Assembly: GCA_964429385.1 (NCBI GenBank)
Contig: CAYSBR010000007.1
Span: forward strand, 34,201-98,200
From: UBA2377 sp964429385
GTDB taxonomy: Bacteria; Verrucomicrobiota; Verrucomicrobiia; Opitutales; Opitutaceae
Length of the DNA stretch: 64,000 nucleotides
Reading direction: 5' to 3'
In this document: positions 43,221 through 51,918 of the stretch, piece by piece
How positions within the stretch are numbered: position 1 is the stretch's first letter
How the letters are laid out: the number at the start of each line of letters is the position of its first letter
The notes under the pieces: generated by a model
The model's database searches: none
What the model was told of the DNA's origin: nothing
What the model saw: the letters and a program-made list of their open reading frames with translations, nothing else
Translations under genes and position numbers: made by a program

Positions 43221-44420
43221 TTACCGCACCAGCGAGAAGCCGGCGCGCAGCGCGGTGGTCTTTACGTTGTAGTCCTTGAGACTTTCACCGTAGCCATCCC
43301 AATACTGGATCAAGAAGTAGGTCGCGAAATCCAGCGCCCGCTCGAACCGGACAGGGATGGTCAGATCAGCCTGCATACTGCCTTTGTGCCCACCCCGGCC
43401 AAGCCGCCCTGCCAATGTCAGCGCAAAGCGATCATTGCGCCCGAAGACTGCCATGAATTCCACATTGCCCCGGTAATCACGGATATCGGCATTGTCGGAA
43501 GAGGTGCTGAGATAGGTGATGAAGCGTGGCGCCACCACGAGATTCCAACCGTCCAACCGGCCGAAAGCCACCCCCGGCCGGAAATACGCCACGTTCATGC
43601 TGCGGGAATCAAAGCCGTCGCGGCCGTTGGATTCGTGGCGCACACCGACCTGATAGCCCAGCCACTTGAAGCCCCCGGGCGAACCTCCATCAATCACAGA
43701 TTGCGAGGTAAACATCACCTCGGGCATATAGCTCGTGTCATAGAACGGGCTGGAGTAGCCTTGGATATCCCAGAGCGAACGCTGGGTGTAGCCCAGCTCC
43801 AGCCGCCTGACCGGATGATCCTCTTTCCCCGGCTCCGGATCCGCCCCGCCCATGATGCGGTAGCGGAAACTGAATTGGAATTTCGCCGCCTGCGGCTCAT
43901 CCCCGAAGATGAAGTAAATCGGTTCATGCGCGTTAAAACGGCGGAGAAAAGTGCGCTGCATGGCCGTCTCCACGGTCTGCGGAGGCACCAGGCTGCTCAA
44001 CGGAGCGCGCACCGGAGTGGATTCCGCCACCGCACCATCCCTGACATCAATCAAGAGGCGGGCCGCCGTCGGAACATCCGTTTCCAGCACCAGGCGGCCC
44101 GAGGCCCGACGGGGCAGGCTCAGCGCATACTCGCGCACAGCAAACCCCTTCGCCGCGACCACGGTGGACTCCTGGGAGGCAATCACCCGCAGTTCCACCG
44201 GCCAGCTGCGGTTCTCGTTCGAGAGCCGTCCCGCCACCGCCACCGGCACGTTGACCTCGGTCGCCGCCTCCGTCGGATTCAAAATCAAAAGGGACAACCG
44301 GACTTCAGCCTCGCTCTTCACCGCATCAGGCGGCGCCACGAGATTGTAAACCACCACTCCCGCCTGAGTTGTCCAAACAGGCAGAATCACCAGTGTGAGC
44401 AGAGCGAGGAAGGATTTCAT
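43221..44420 (-). CDS. pldA: Outer-membrane phospholipase A (OMPLA) with N-terminal extra domain
   Basis: A 399-residue outer-membrane phospholipase A1. The active site is present with the spacing of E. coli PldA: His262 and Ser264 (VRHESNG) and Asn276 (DSRSMN), two and fourteen residues apart, and the strands around it (ELGYTQRSLWDI, SSPFYDTSYMPEVMF) are typical of the barrel. Signal peptide about 1-20. Residues 21-145 are not part of classical OMPLA: a beta-rich, Ig-like region (VVVYNLVAP, RLSLLILNPT, REYALSLP). The last residues end in an aromatic-type strand (LRAGFSLVR). Its role may be envelope lipid turnover; the added domain is unexplained. Confidence 0.88.
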   Translation of the reverse strand: MKSFLALLTLVILPVWTTQAGVVVYNLVAPPDAVKSEAEVRLSLLILNPTEAATEVNVPVAVAGRLSNENRSWPVELRVIASQESTVVAAKGFAVREYALSLPRRASGRLVLETDVPTAARLLIDVRDGAVAESTPVRAPLSSLVPPQTVETAMQRTFLRRFNAHEPIYFIFGDEPQAAKFQFSFRYRIMGGADPEPGKEDHPVRRLELGYTQRSLWDIQGYSSPFYDTSYMPEVMFTSQSVIDGGSPGGFKWLGYQVGVRHESNGRDGFDSRSMNVAYFRPGVAFGRLDGWNLVVAPRFITYLSTSSDNADIRDYRGNVEFMAVFGRNDRFALTLAGRLGRGGHKGSMQADLTIPVRFERALDFATYFLIQYWDGYGESLKDYNVKTTALRAGFSLVR

Positions 44421-44484
44421 GCCGCTTCCCTAGACTAGCCGGCTCCGGCTTGCCAGCTGGATTTCCCCGACGACCAACCACGCT

Positions 44485-45261
44485 TCAGAGCAGGGAAATC
44501 CGGCTCCATGCAGTCCGCTCGCCTTTCTTGAGCAACGCCCGCAGCGCCCCGGCCATCACGTCATCCACGCCGTAGCCCTCAAGCAAGGCCTCCCACGAAC
44601 CCGGAGGCAGGAAGCAGGCCGGATACTTCCGGCCAAGCTTGTCAATCGAACGGCGAAAGCGGGCAAGATTGTGCGTCTGCCAGGGGCCCGCCGGTGAAAT
44701 CCAGGCCTTGTCGAAATCAATCAGGTGAAATTTGCCGCTCTCATCGCGCAGCACATTGCTCACATTGATGTCATCGTGCCGCACCCCCTGGGCATGAAAA
44801 CGCCGGAGCAACGCACCGATGCGCAGCCAGTCATTCCGGGTCATCAACCCTTTTTCCATCAATTCACGGATCGGGGTGCTGCCTTCGATCCGTTCCGTGA
44901 TCAGGTCACCCGTGTAAATGAGGCCCGACCGCTTCACCCGGGCCCCGATCGGCCGCGGCACCGGCAGGCCCTCCGCCCAAAGGCTCTTGAGCAACTGCCA
45001 CTCCCGCCAAGGCCGCGTGTTCTCCAGCCCGCGCCACAGGTAGCGCTCGCGGTTGAAACGCGCCATGCATCCGCCCCGCAGGTAACGGCGCAAAGCCCAG
45101 ACCATCGCATCCATCTGGGTAAAGAAAACCGTTCCCCGTCCGTGCGCCGTGGCGACAATCGCCTTTCTTTGCTCCCACCAACCCGGCTCAAAATGATTCT
45201 CCGTCAGCCCCGGCGTCGCGTCACTGTCGAACAGAAGAAATGCTTGGACGAGACGCGGCAT
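44485..45261 (-). CDS. Kdo kinase-like protein (lipopolysaccharide core kinase)
   Basis: A 258-residue protein of the lipopolysaccharide kinase (RfaP/KdkA) family. The catalytic motif is FHAQGVRHDDINVSNVLRD (HRD-like Asp in the DDIN block) followed by LIDFDKAWI with the DFD metal motif. The N-terminal part has NHFEPGWWEQ and RYLWRGLENTRPWREW, typical of KdkA, which phosphorylates Kdo in the inner core. Start taken at MPRLVQAF. It fits with the LPS glycosyltransferases elsewhere in the window. Confidence 0.85.
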   Translation of the reverse strand: MPRLVQAFLLFDSDATPGLTENHFEPGWWEQRKAIVATAHGRGTVFFTQMDAMVWALRRYLRGGCMARFNRERYLWRGLENTRPWREWQLLKSLWAEGLPVPRPIGARVKRSGLIYTGDLITERIEGSTPIRELMEKGLMTRNDWLRIGALLRRFHAQGVRHDDINVSNVLRDESGKFHLIDFDKAWISPAGPWQTHNLARFRRSIDKLGRKYPACFLPPGSWEALLEGYGVDDVMAGALRALLKKGERTAWSRISLL

Positions 45262-45482
45262 GTGGCTGGGTTGCGATGGGGGAGAGTTTACCTGGTTGCA
45301 CCCTCCGACACCCTGCGGAAATGACAACCGTGAGACCAGCAAGCCTTCCGCGGGGATTGTCAGGAAAGCTAGGCCGATCAATGAGTGCGTTTACCGCCCA
45401 TGGCAAGTCCCCATGAGGGCGAATTCCAGCCACCGATATCCCCACTTTGCCTCACGCCTGGTTTATGATTTGTTCGCGGCCC

Positions 45483-46463
45483 ATGATCGAAATCAGGAAT
45501 CTCACCCGCGTCTTTCGCACCTACAAAAAACAGCCCGGTTTTTGGGGCGGCGTGAAAGGCCTGTTCAAACGCGACTTTGTCGAGACCGCCGCCGCGAAGG
45601 ATATTTCCTTCGACATCGCCGAAGGGGAATTCGTCGGCTTTCTCGGCCCCAACGGCGCCGGCAAAACCACCACACTGAAAATGCTCTCGGGCCTGATTCA
45701 CCCGACCAGCGGCACCGCCCGGGTGGCAGGTTTCGATCCCTCCCGGCGGGAAAACGCCTACCGGCGGATTTTCGCCCTGGTGCTCGGCCAGAAGAACCAA
45801 CTCTGGTGGGATCTTCCCGCCATCGAATCCTTCAACCTGCTCCGCGCCATTTACGGCCGGCCCAGGCATGAATGGAAGGAAACCCTCGACGAACTGGTGG
45901 ACCTGCTCGCCGTACGCGAAAAACTCAACGTCATGGTGCGCGAGCTCTCCCTCGGCGAACGCATGAAAATGGAGCTGATCGCCGCCCTGCTCCACCGCCC
46001 CCGCGTGCTCTTTCTCGACGAACCCACCATCGGGCTCGATGTGATCTCACAGAAGTCCGTCCGTCAGTTTCTCCGCGACTACAACCGCCGGCATCGCGTC
46101 ACCATCCTGCTCACCAGCCATTACATGGCCGACATCCAGGAACTCTGCGAGCGGGCCATCATCATCCATCAGGGAAGCAAAATCTATGACGGCCCCCTTG
46201 ATCGGCTCGAACACGCCGGCGGCGCCCGGAAGAAAATCATCACCTTCCTCCCCGGACCCGGCGAGGCCTTCCCCGCAACGTGGCAATCCACCCATGGCGC
46301 CACCACCCGCAGCGATGACGGCAAGTTCACGCTCAGGATCCCGGGCGATCAAGTGGTCGCCGTCTCGCAGGAAATCCTCACCACCGGCCCGGTGGCCGAC
46401 ATCACCATCGAGGAGGTTCCCCTTGAAGACGTCATCGCCGAGCTGTTCAGCACCCGCGGCTAA
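45483..46463 (+). CDS. ABC-2 type exporter ATPase subunit
   Basis: A 326-residue ABC ATPase: Walker A GPNGAGKTTTLKML, signature LSLGERMKMELIAALLH, Walker B RVLFLDEPTIGLD, and the switch LLTSHYMADIQEL. The FWGGVKGLFKRDF stretch after the first strand is typical of the subfamily whose partners are two ABC-2 permeases. Here the next gene is pyrH and the previous is divergent, so no permease is adjacent. The C-terminal domain (about 250-326) is the usual regulatory extension. Substrate unknown. Confidence 0.87.
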   Translation: MIEIRNLTRVFRTYKKQPGFWGGVKGLFKRDFVETAAAKDISFDIAEGEFVGFLGPNGAGKTTTLKMLSGLIHPTSGTARVAGFDPSRRENAYRRIFALVLGQKNQLWWDLPAIESFNLLRAIYGRPRHEWKETLDELVDLLAVREKLNVMVRELSLGERMKMELIAALLHRPRVLFLDEPTIGLDVISQKSVRQFLRDYNRRHRVTILLTSHYMADIQELCERAIIIHQGSKIYDGPLDRLEHAGGARKKIITFLPGPGEAFPATWQSTHGATTRSDDGKFTLRIPGDQVVAVSQEILTTGPVADITIEEVPLEDVIAELFSTRG

Positions 46464-46588
46464 CCCGCCGCATCCATCCCAAACATCCTGCACAAGCCCT
46501 CGGCACGCAGGCAATTGGCCTCCATATCCGTCATGCTGACGAATCTCGGAGTTGACGCGGATTTTACGCTCTCGTTTCCTGAGCTTCC

Positions 46589-47329
46589 ATGCAAGAGGCC
46601 GCCAACGTCGATCCCAGAGTAAAATACAAGAGCATCGTCCTGAAACTCAGCGGCGAAGTCCTTCGCGGCGGCAAGAGCGGCGATCCCATCGATGCCCCCA
46701 CCCTGGAGAAGATCTGCGCCCAGGTGAAAGAAATCCACGAATTGGGCGTCCAAATCTGTGTCGTCATCGGCGGCGGCAACATCTATCGCGGCCTCGCCGG
46801 GTCCAAGCAGGGGATGGACCGCATCACCGGCGATTACATGGGCATGCTGGCCACCGTCATCAACGGCCTCGCCATCATGGATTGCCTGGAGAAAATGGGT
46901 GTCAGCACGCGTGTCCAAAGCGCCATCCCCATGAACCAGGTGGCCGAACCCTTCATCCTCCGCCGGGCCATGCGCCATCTGGAAAAGGACCGGGTCGTCA
47001 TCTTCGTCGCGGGCACCGGCAATCCCTACTTCTCCACCGATACCACCGCCGCCCTCCGTGCTTCAGAGATGCACGCCGACATCATTCTCAAGGCCACCAA
47101 GGTGGATGGCATCTACGACAAGGATCCGAAAAAGCACAGCGATGCCGTCAAATACGAGGAGATCACCTACATTGATGCGCTGCGCCAACGGCTCAATGTG
47201 ATGGATTCCACGGCCTTCTCGCTCTGCCTCGACAACAACGTGCCCATCATCGTCTTCGACCTCAACGACGAGCACGCCATCCGCAAGGCCGTCCTCGGCG
47301 AGAAGATCGGCACCTTGGTCCACGGTTAA
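46589..47329 (+). CDS. pyrH: Uridylate kinase
   Basis: Converts UMP to UDP. The 246-residue amino-acid kinase fold shows VLKLSGEVL, VVIGGGNIYRG, DYMGMLATVINGLA and ADIILKATKVDGIYDKDP. These match bacterial PyrH, including the GTP-regulatory region. It precedes frr with a 118-base gap that holds an inverted heptad repeat; the pyrH-frr order is conserved in bacteria. Confidence 0.97.
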   Translation: MQEAANVDPRVKYKSIVLKLSGEVLRGGKSGDPIDAPTLEKICAQVKEIHELGVQICVVIGGGNIYRGLAGSKQGMDRITGDYMGMLATVINGLAIMDCLEKMGVSTRVQSAIPMNQVAEPFILRRAMRHLEKDRVVIFVAGTGNPYFSTDTTAALRASEMHADIILKATKVDGIYDKDPKKHSDAVKYEEITYIDALRQRLNVMDSTAFSLCLDNNVPIIVFDLNDEHAIRKAVLGEKIGTLVHG

Positions 47330-47348
47330 ACGGCCGCGCCGGTTGCGC

Positions 47349-47437
47349 GTTGAGAGTCTGGGTTGAGAGAGGACTCCCGCCCCCAGCCTCGCCTTTTCGC
47401 TTTTTCTCCCCCAACTCTCTCATCCCTCAACCCTCAA
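47349..47437. repeat. Inverted TTGAGRG-heptad repeat between pyrH and frr
   Basis: The left arm reads gttgagagtctgggttgag and the right arm contains its imperfect inverse (ctctctcatccctcaaccctc). The repeated unit is TTGAGAG/TTGAGGG. It lies between the pyrH stop and the frr start. Confidence 0.5.
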
Positions 47438-47447
47438 TTTTCCCGCC

Positions 47448-48005
47448 ATGTCCCATCCCATCCTTACCGAAGCTCAGGCCAAGATGAAGAAGGCCGTTGA
47501 CTACACGCTGCACGAGTTCAGCTCCATCCACACGGGCAAGGCCACGCCTGCGATGGTTGAGACGGTTGTCGTTGATGCCTATGGCTCCACGATGCGACTC
47601 AAGGAATGCGCCGCGATTTCCACTCCCGACGCCCGCCTCATCCAGATCCAGCCCTGGGATATCGGCCTCATCAAGGCCATCACAAAGGGTATTCAAGAAG
47701 CCAACCTCGGCTTCAACCCCATCATCGATGGCAAGCTCATCCGCATCCCCCTCCCCGAGATGAGCCGGGAGCGCCGCCAGGAATTCGTCAAAACCGCCAA
47801 CAAGCTTGCCGAAGAAGGACGGGTGCATGTCCGCAATGTCCGCCGCGACGCGATGGATGCGCTCAAGAAGGCCCAGAAAGCCGCCAGCATCACGGAAGAT
47901 GACCTGAAGCGTTTCGAGAAGGAGGTGCAGAATGCCACCGACTCGGCCATCAAGGACATCAACGATCATCTCGCCCACAAGGAGAAGGATCTGCTGGCAG
48001 TCTGA
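47448..48005 (+). CDS. frr: Ribosome recycling factor
   Basis: Releases post-termination 70S ribosomes with EF-G. The 185-residue protein has HTGKATPAMVETVVVDAYGS, the LIQIQPWD and KAITKGIQEANLGFNPIIDGKLIRIPLPEMSRERRQEFVK stretches and the C-terminal coiled arms. All are standard for RRF. Start ATG follows pyrH by 118 bases. Confidence 0.98.
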   Translation: MSHPILTEAQAKMKKAVDYTLHEFSSIHTGKATPAMVETVVVDAYGSTMRLKECAAISTPDARLIQIQPWDIGLIKAITKGIQEANLGFNPIIDGKLIRIPLPEMSRERRQEFVKTANKLAEEGRVHVRNVRRDAMDALKKAQKAASITEDDLKRFEKEVQNATDSAIKDINDHLAHKEKDLLAV

Positions 48006-48077
48006 GGCTGCGGACCTGAACAACGGACGCAGGCCCCTCCTCCTATCTCCCCCTTCGGGCCGCCCCTGTTTTCTGCC

Positions 48078-49202
48078 GTGAAATCACCCGCCCTGCAGAC
48101 CCGGCCCCGCCGCATTGTCGTCAAGCTGGGCACCGGTGTCCTGACCTCCGGCATCGGCCAGCTCGACACCGGCCGCATCGCGGCCATCTGCGCCCAGTTG
48201 GCGGCGTTCCGCGCGCAGGGCACCGAGGTCATCGTGGTTTCCTCCGGCGCCGTCGGCCTCGGAATGGGCCGCCTCGGGCTGAAAAAACGCCCGGCGGAAG
48301 TCGCCAGGAAACAGGCCTGCGCCGCAGTCGGCCAGAGCCTGCTCATGCAGACCTGGCAGGCGGGCTTCACCCCGCAAGGGCTCACCGTTGCCCAAGTGCT
48401 GCTCACCCACGAGGACCTGCGCAGTCGTGATCGCTACCTCAGCGTGGCCAAGACCCTCGAAGCACTCATCGCCTACGGCACCATTCCGGTCATCAACGAA
48501 AACGACACCGTCAGCGCCGCCGAAATCCAGGCGCTGCTCAAGTTCGGCGACAACGACACCCTCTCCGCGATGGTCGCGAGCTTCGCCCACGCCCAATACC
48601 TCTTCATCCTCTCCACCGCCCCCGGACTGATCGACCTCAAGGGCTCGAAGCAGATCGTGCCGGTCGTCGCCAAAATCACTCCCGAGATCGAAGCCATGGC
48701 CGGGGGCACCGCCAGCGAAACCGCCGTCGGCGGCATGGTCAGCAAGATTTCCGCCGCCAAGCTGGCCACCCGTGCGGGTTGCGGGGTCTTCATCGCCAGC
48801 GGCGCCGAGCCCGATATCCTTCCGCGGCTGCTGGCCGGCACCGGCACCGGCACATTTTTCGTGCCCAGCGGCCTGCCCTTGGAAGCCCGCAAACGCTGGC
48901 TCGCCTATTTTCAGCGCCCCGCCGCTACCCTCTTTGTCAACGAGCACGCCGTACCCGTCCTCCGTGACCAGGGCCGCAGCCTGCTGGCCGTCGGCGTCAC
49001 CCATGCCTTCGGCGAATTCGCCACCGGCGACGTCGTCAATATCGCCGGGCCTGACGGTACGGTGATCGCCCGCGGCCGCAGCACCTACAGCCACGATCAG
49101 ATCGCCGACATCGCCGGCCGCAAAGGCGAAGCCGTCGCCGCACTTTACCCCCATCGCAAACGCCTCGAAGTCGTCCACCGCAACGACCTCGTGCTCCTCT
49201 GA
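48078..49202 (+). CDS. proB: Glutamate 5-kinase
   Basis: First enzyme of proline synthesis, phosphorylating glutamate. The 374-residue protein has IVVKLGTGVLTSG at the N-terminus, VSSGAVGLGMGRL, and IPVINENDTVSAAEI for substrate binding, and a C-terminal PUA domain (about 280-370) as in E. coli ProB. The start is GTG. It follows frr after 72 bases. Confidence 0.95.
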   Translation: MKSPALQTRPRRIVVKLGTGVLTSGIGQLDTGRIAAICAQLAAFRAQGTEVIVVSSGAVGLGMGRLGLKKRPAEVARKQACAAVGQSLLMQTWQAGFTPQGLTVAQVLLTHEDLRSRDRYLSVAKTLEALIAYGTIPVINENDTVSAAEIQALLKFGDNDTLSAMVASFAHAQYLFILSTAPGLIDLKGSKQIVPVVAKITPEIEAMAGGTASETAVGGMVSKISAAKLATRAGCGVFIASGAEPDILPRLLAGTGTGTFFVPSGLPLEARKRWLAYFQRPAATLFVNEHAVPVLRDQGRSLLAVGVTHAFGEFATGDVVNIAGPDGTVIARGRSTYSHDQIADIAGRKGEAVAALYPHRKRLEVVHRNDLVLL

Positions 49203-49204
49203 GC

Positions 49205-49642
49205 ATGCCTCACGACTTTCGTCCGGTCAGGGATGCCGACCAGCTGTGGCTGTGGGTCCTGAAGCAGGCGACAATGAAGGCCTATGTCGAGCAGACCTGG
49301 GGCCGTTGGGAAGACGCCGATCAGGCCGAACGCTTCCGGCGGAGCTTCGAACCCACGCACATGCAGATCATCGTCGCCGACGGGCAGGATGCCGGCCTGC
49401 TCCATGTCGAGCGGACCGCCGATGAAATCCGCCTGCTCAGGATCGAAATCGCGCCGGAATTCCAGAACCGCGGACTCGGCACCGCCGTCTTGCACGGCCT
49501 CCTCGCCGAAGCCCGGCACCGCGCCATTCCCCTTCGCCTCCAAGTCCTCAAGGTCAACCCGGCCCGCCGACTCTACGAGCGCATCGGATTCGCCGTCATT
49601 GCCGAGACGGACACCCACTTCCTGATGCGCTGGACCCCTTGA
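49205..49642 (+). CDS. GNAT-family N-acetyltransferase
   Basis: A 145-residue GNAT protein. The acetyl-CoA motif A reads LRIEIAPEFQNRGLGTAVLHGLLAEA, and the C-terminal LQVLKVNPARRLYERIGF is motif B. The N-terminal half (MKAYVEQTWGRW) matches a common small-GNAT pattern. The substrate is unknown. It starts three bases after proB. Confidence 0.87.
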   Translation: MPHDFRPVRDADQLWLWVLKQATMKAYVEQTWGRWEDADQAERFRRSFEPTHMQIIVADGQDAGLLHVERTADEIRLLRIEIAPEFQNRGLGTAVLHGLLAEARHRAIPLRLQVLKVNPARRLYERIGFAVIAETDTHFLMRWTP

Positions 49643-49695
49643 GCGGCATTTACGCTTTGCCTCCGGGCCGCTTTGCCTGAGTTTCTGTCCGCTTC

Positions 49696-51702
49696 ATGGA
49701 TTTCGAACTCGACTCGCCGCGCCCCAGCCAGATTCCGCCGATTGATTTTCGGGCGGAGCTCAACGACGAACAGTTCGCCGCCGTCACGGCCGCGCCGGGC
49801 CCCCTGCTCGTGCTCGCGGGCGCCGGTTCCGGCAAGACCCGCACCCTCACCTATCGCGTCGCCTGGCTGCTGGCCCAGGGCGTGAAGCCCGCCGAGATCC
49901 TCCTGCTCACCTTCACCAACAAGGCCGCCAAGGAAATGCTCCACCGCGTGCAGGAACTCACCGGCGTCGAGCCCCAGCGGTTCTGGGGCGGCACCTTCCA
50001 CTCACTCGGCCACCGCGCGCTGCGCATCTACGGCGACGCCATCGGCCTCCCGCGCAATTTCACCATCCTCGACGCGGATGAATCCGAATCCCTGCTGAAG
50101 CAATCGGTCGAAGCCGGCGACAAGCTCTTCTTCAAGGACAAGACCAATCCCCGCCCCGGCCCGCTGTTCAGCGTCCTCTCCCTCGCCCGCAACACCCAGC
50201 AATCGCTGGCCGACACCGTCAAAAAAAACTTCCCCCAATACGAGGAGATCACCCCGCAGCTGCCGGGCTTTGCCAGCGCTTATGCCAAGCGCAAGCGCGA
50301 ACAAAACGTCGTGGACTACGACGATCTGCTCGAACTCTGGCTCAAGCTCCTCCGCGAAGCCCCGGAAGTTGCCGAGTATTTCAACCACCGTTTCCGCCAC
50401 GTGCTGGTGGACGAATATCAGGACACCAACACCATCCAGTCGCAGATCGTGGACAAACTCTCCGGCCATCACCGCGTCATGGCCGTCGGCGATGACGCGC
50501 AATGCATCTACTCGTGGCGCGGGGCCGATTTCGAAAACATCATGACGTTTCCCGACCGGCATCCGGGCACCGTCATCCATCGCATCGAAACCAACTACCG
50601 CTCCACGCCCGAGATCCTCGCCTTTGCCAACGGCGTCCTCCTCGCCCAGCCCAAGGGCCGCCACTTCGACAAGGAACTGCGCGCCGCCCGCGCCCACGCG
50701 CAAAAACCCTACATCGTCCAGACCATGGACGACCGCGAGCAGGCCGAGTTCATCATCAAGCGCATCCGCGCCCTCACGGAGGATGAAGGAGTCTCGCTCA
50801 ACGAAATCGCCATCCTCTACCGCTCGCATTTTCTCGCCCTGGAGATGCAGCTCGCGCTCTCCCGCACCGGCGTGCCCTACCAGATCACCAGCGGCGTGAA
50901 GTTCTTCGAACGCCAGCACATCCGCGATCTCGTCGCGCTGCTCCGCTTCGTTTACAATCCCGCCGATACCCAGGCCTGGCAGCGCATCGCCATCCTCCTG
51001 CCCAAGATCGGGGAAAAAGGCGCGCAGAAGATTCATGAAGCCGCCGCCGATCTGGCCCGCCTGCTGCAAAAGGACTTCATCGACGTGCTGCCCAGCGACG
51101 ACGTGAAGAGCAAGGTCGCCAAGGATGCGCGGCCCGACTGGGAGAACTTCTGCGCGTCCCTCAGCCAGGTCGCCGATGCCATGCGCCGCGCCCGGCCGGA
51201 CGGGATCGTCGAAACCGCCATTGACGGCTGGTATGGCGACTACCTGAAGGGGGCCTACGCCGATTACGTGGACCGGCTGGAGGAATTGAAGGCACTCATC
51301 GGTTTCGCGAGTCGCTTCGATGAACTCCAGGACATGCTCGCGCAAATCGTCCTCCTCAACGGCGAGACCAGCGACCGCCAGGTGGATCCCGACGCCGAAG
51401 CCGTCAAACTCACCACCATCCACCAATCCAAGGGACTGGAATACGATGTGGTCTTCCTCATCGGCACCGCCGACGGACAACTCCCCACCCGGCGCTCCAT
51501 CGAGGCCGACGACATCGAGGAAGAGCGCCGCCTCTTCTACGTCGCCGTCACCCGCGCCAAGAACGAGCTCTACATCAGCTACCCCAAGGTCGCGACCCGC
51601 GCCGGCCCCGGCGGGATGATGCTCACCCCCAGCCGTTTCCTCCTGGAACTCCCCACCGATCTCTACGAAACCCTGCGCATCAAACGCAGCTTCGCCTGGT
51701 AG
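49696..51702 (+). CDS. UvrD/Rep-family superfamily I DNA helicase
   Basis: A 668-residue SF1A helicase. Walker A AGAGSGKTRTLTYRVAWLLAQGV (41-49), motif II LVDEYQDTNTIQ, GDDAQCIYSWRGA, ETNYRSTPEIL, TIHQSKGLEYDVVFLIG and YVAVTRAKNELYISY are all present. It is shorter than PcrA/UvrD at the C-terminus and lacks the TUDOR-like tail, so it may be a Rep-like or specialised member. The start follows GNAT by 54 bases. Confidence 0.94.
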   Translation: MDFELDSPRPSQIPPIDFRAELNDEQFAAVTAAPGPLLVLAGAGSGKTRTLTYRVAWLLAQGVKPAEILLLTFTNKAAKEMLHRVQELTGVEPQRFWGGTFHSLGHRALRIYGDAIGLPRNFTILDADESESLLKQSVEAGDKLFFKDKTNPRPGPLFSVLSLARNTQQSLADTVKKNFPQYEEITPQLPGFASAYAKRKREQNVVDYDDLLELWLKLLREAPEVAEYFNHRFRHVLVDEYQDTNTIQSQIVDKLSGHHRVMAVGDDAQCIYSWRGADFENIMTFPDRHPGTVIHRIETNYRSTPEILAFANGVLLAQPKGRHFDKELRAARAHAQKPYIVQTMDDREQAEFIIKRIRALTEDEGVSLNEIAILYRSHFLALEMQLALSRTGVPYQITSGVKFFERQHIRDLVALLRFVYNPADTQAWQRIAILLPKIGEKGAQKIHEAAADLARLLQKDFIDVLPSDDVKSKVAKDARPDWENFCASLSQVADAMRRARPDGIVETAIDGWYGDYLKGAYADYVDRLEELKALIGFASRFDELQDMLAQIVLLNGETSDRQVDPDAEAVKLTTIHQSKGLEYDVVFLIGTADGQLPTRRSIEADDIEEERRLFYVAVTRAKNELYISYPKVATRAGPGGMMLTPSRFLLELPTDLYETLRIKRSFAW

Positions 51703-51883
51703 GCTTGACGCCCTCATCTCCGGCGCAACTCACCGAATGGAATGATCCATGTTTTCCAGGTGGACGCCTGCGGCGACAGGACATCGTCGCGACAAAAGCA
51801 CCCCAAGTCCAAAGTAGCCGACGTTATCATCGGCCACTTCACGGCTTAAATCCCGGGCAGACCCACTTTGCCCTTCCCAAATG

Positions 51884-51892
51884 TGCTATGTT
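51884..51892 (+). promoter_or_regulatory. Possible extended -10 promoter of trxB
   Basis: TGCTATGTT fits the extended -10 form TG-N-TATNNT and stands 27 bases before the trxB start. The -35 is poor. The 216-base gap before trxB shows nothing else. Confidence 0.33.
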
Positions 51893-51918
51893 GGGGCTGA
51901 AATCCACCCTTCGCCATC

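Noticed and set aside
50002..51717. 571-residue minus frame opposite the helicase
   Set aside because: All SF1 helicase motifs are on the plus strand.
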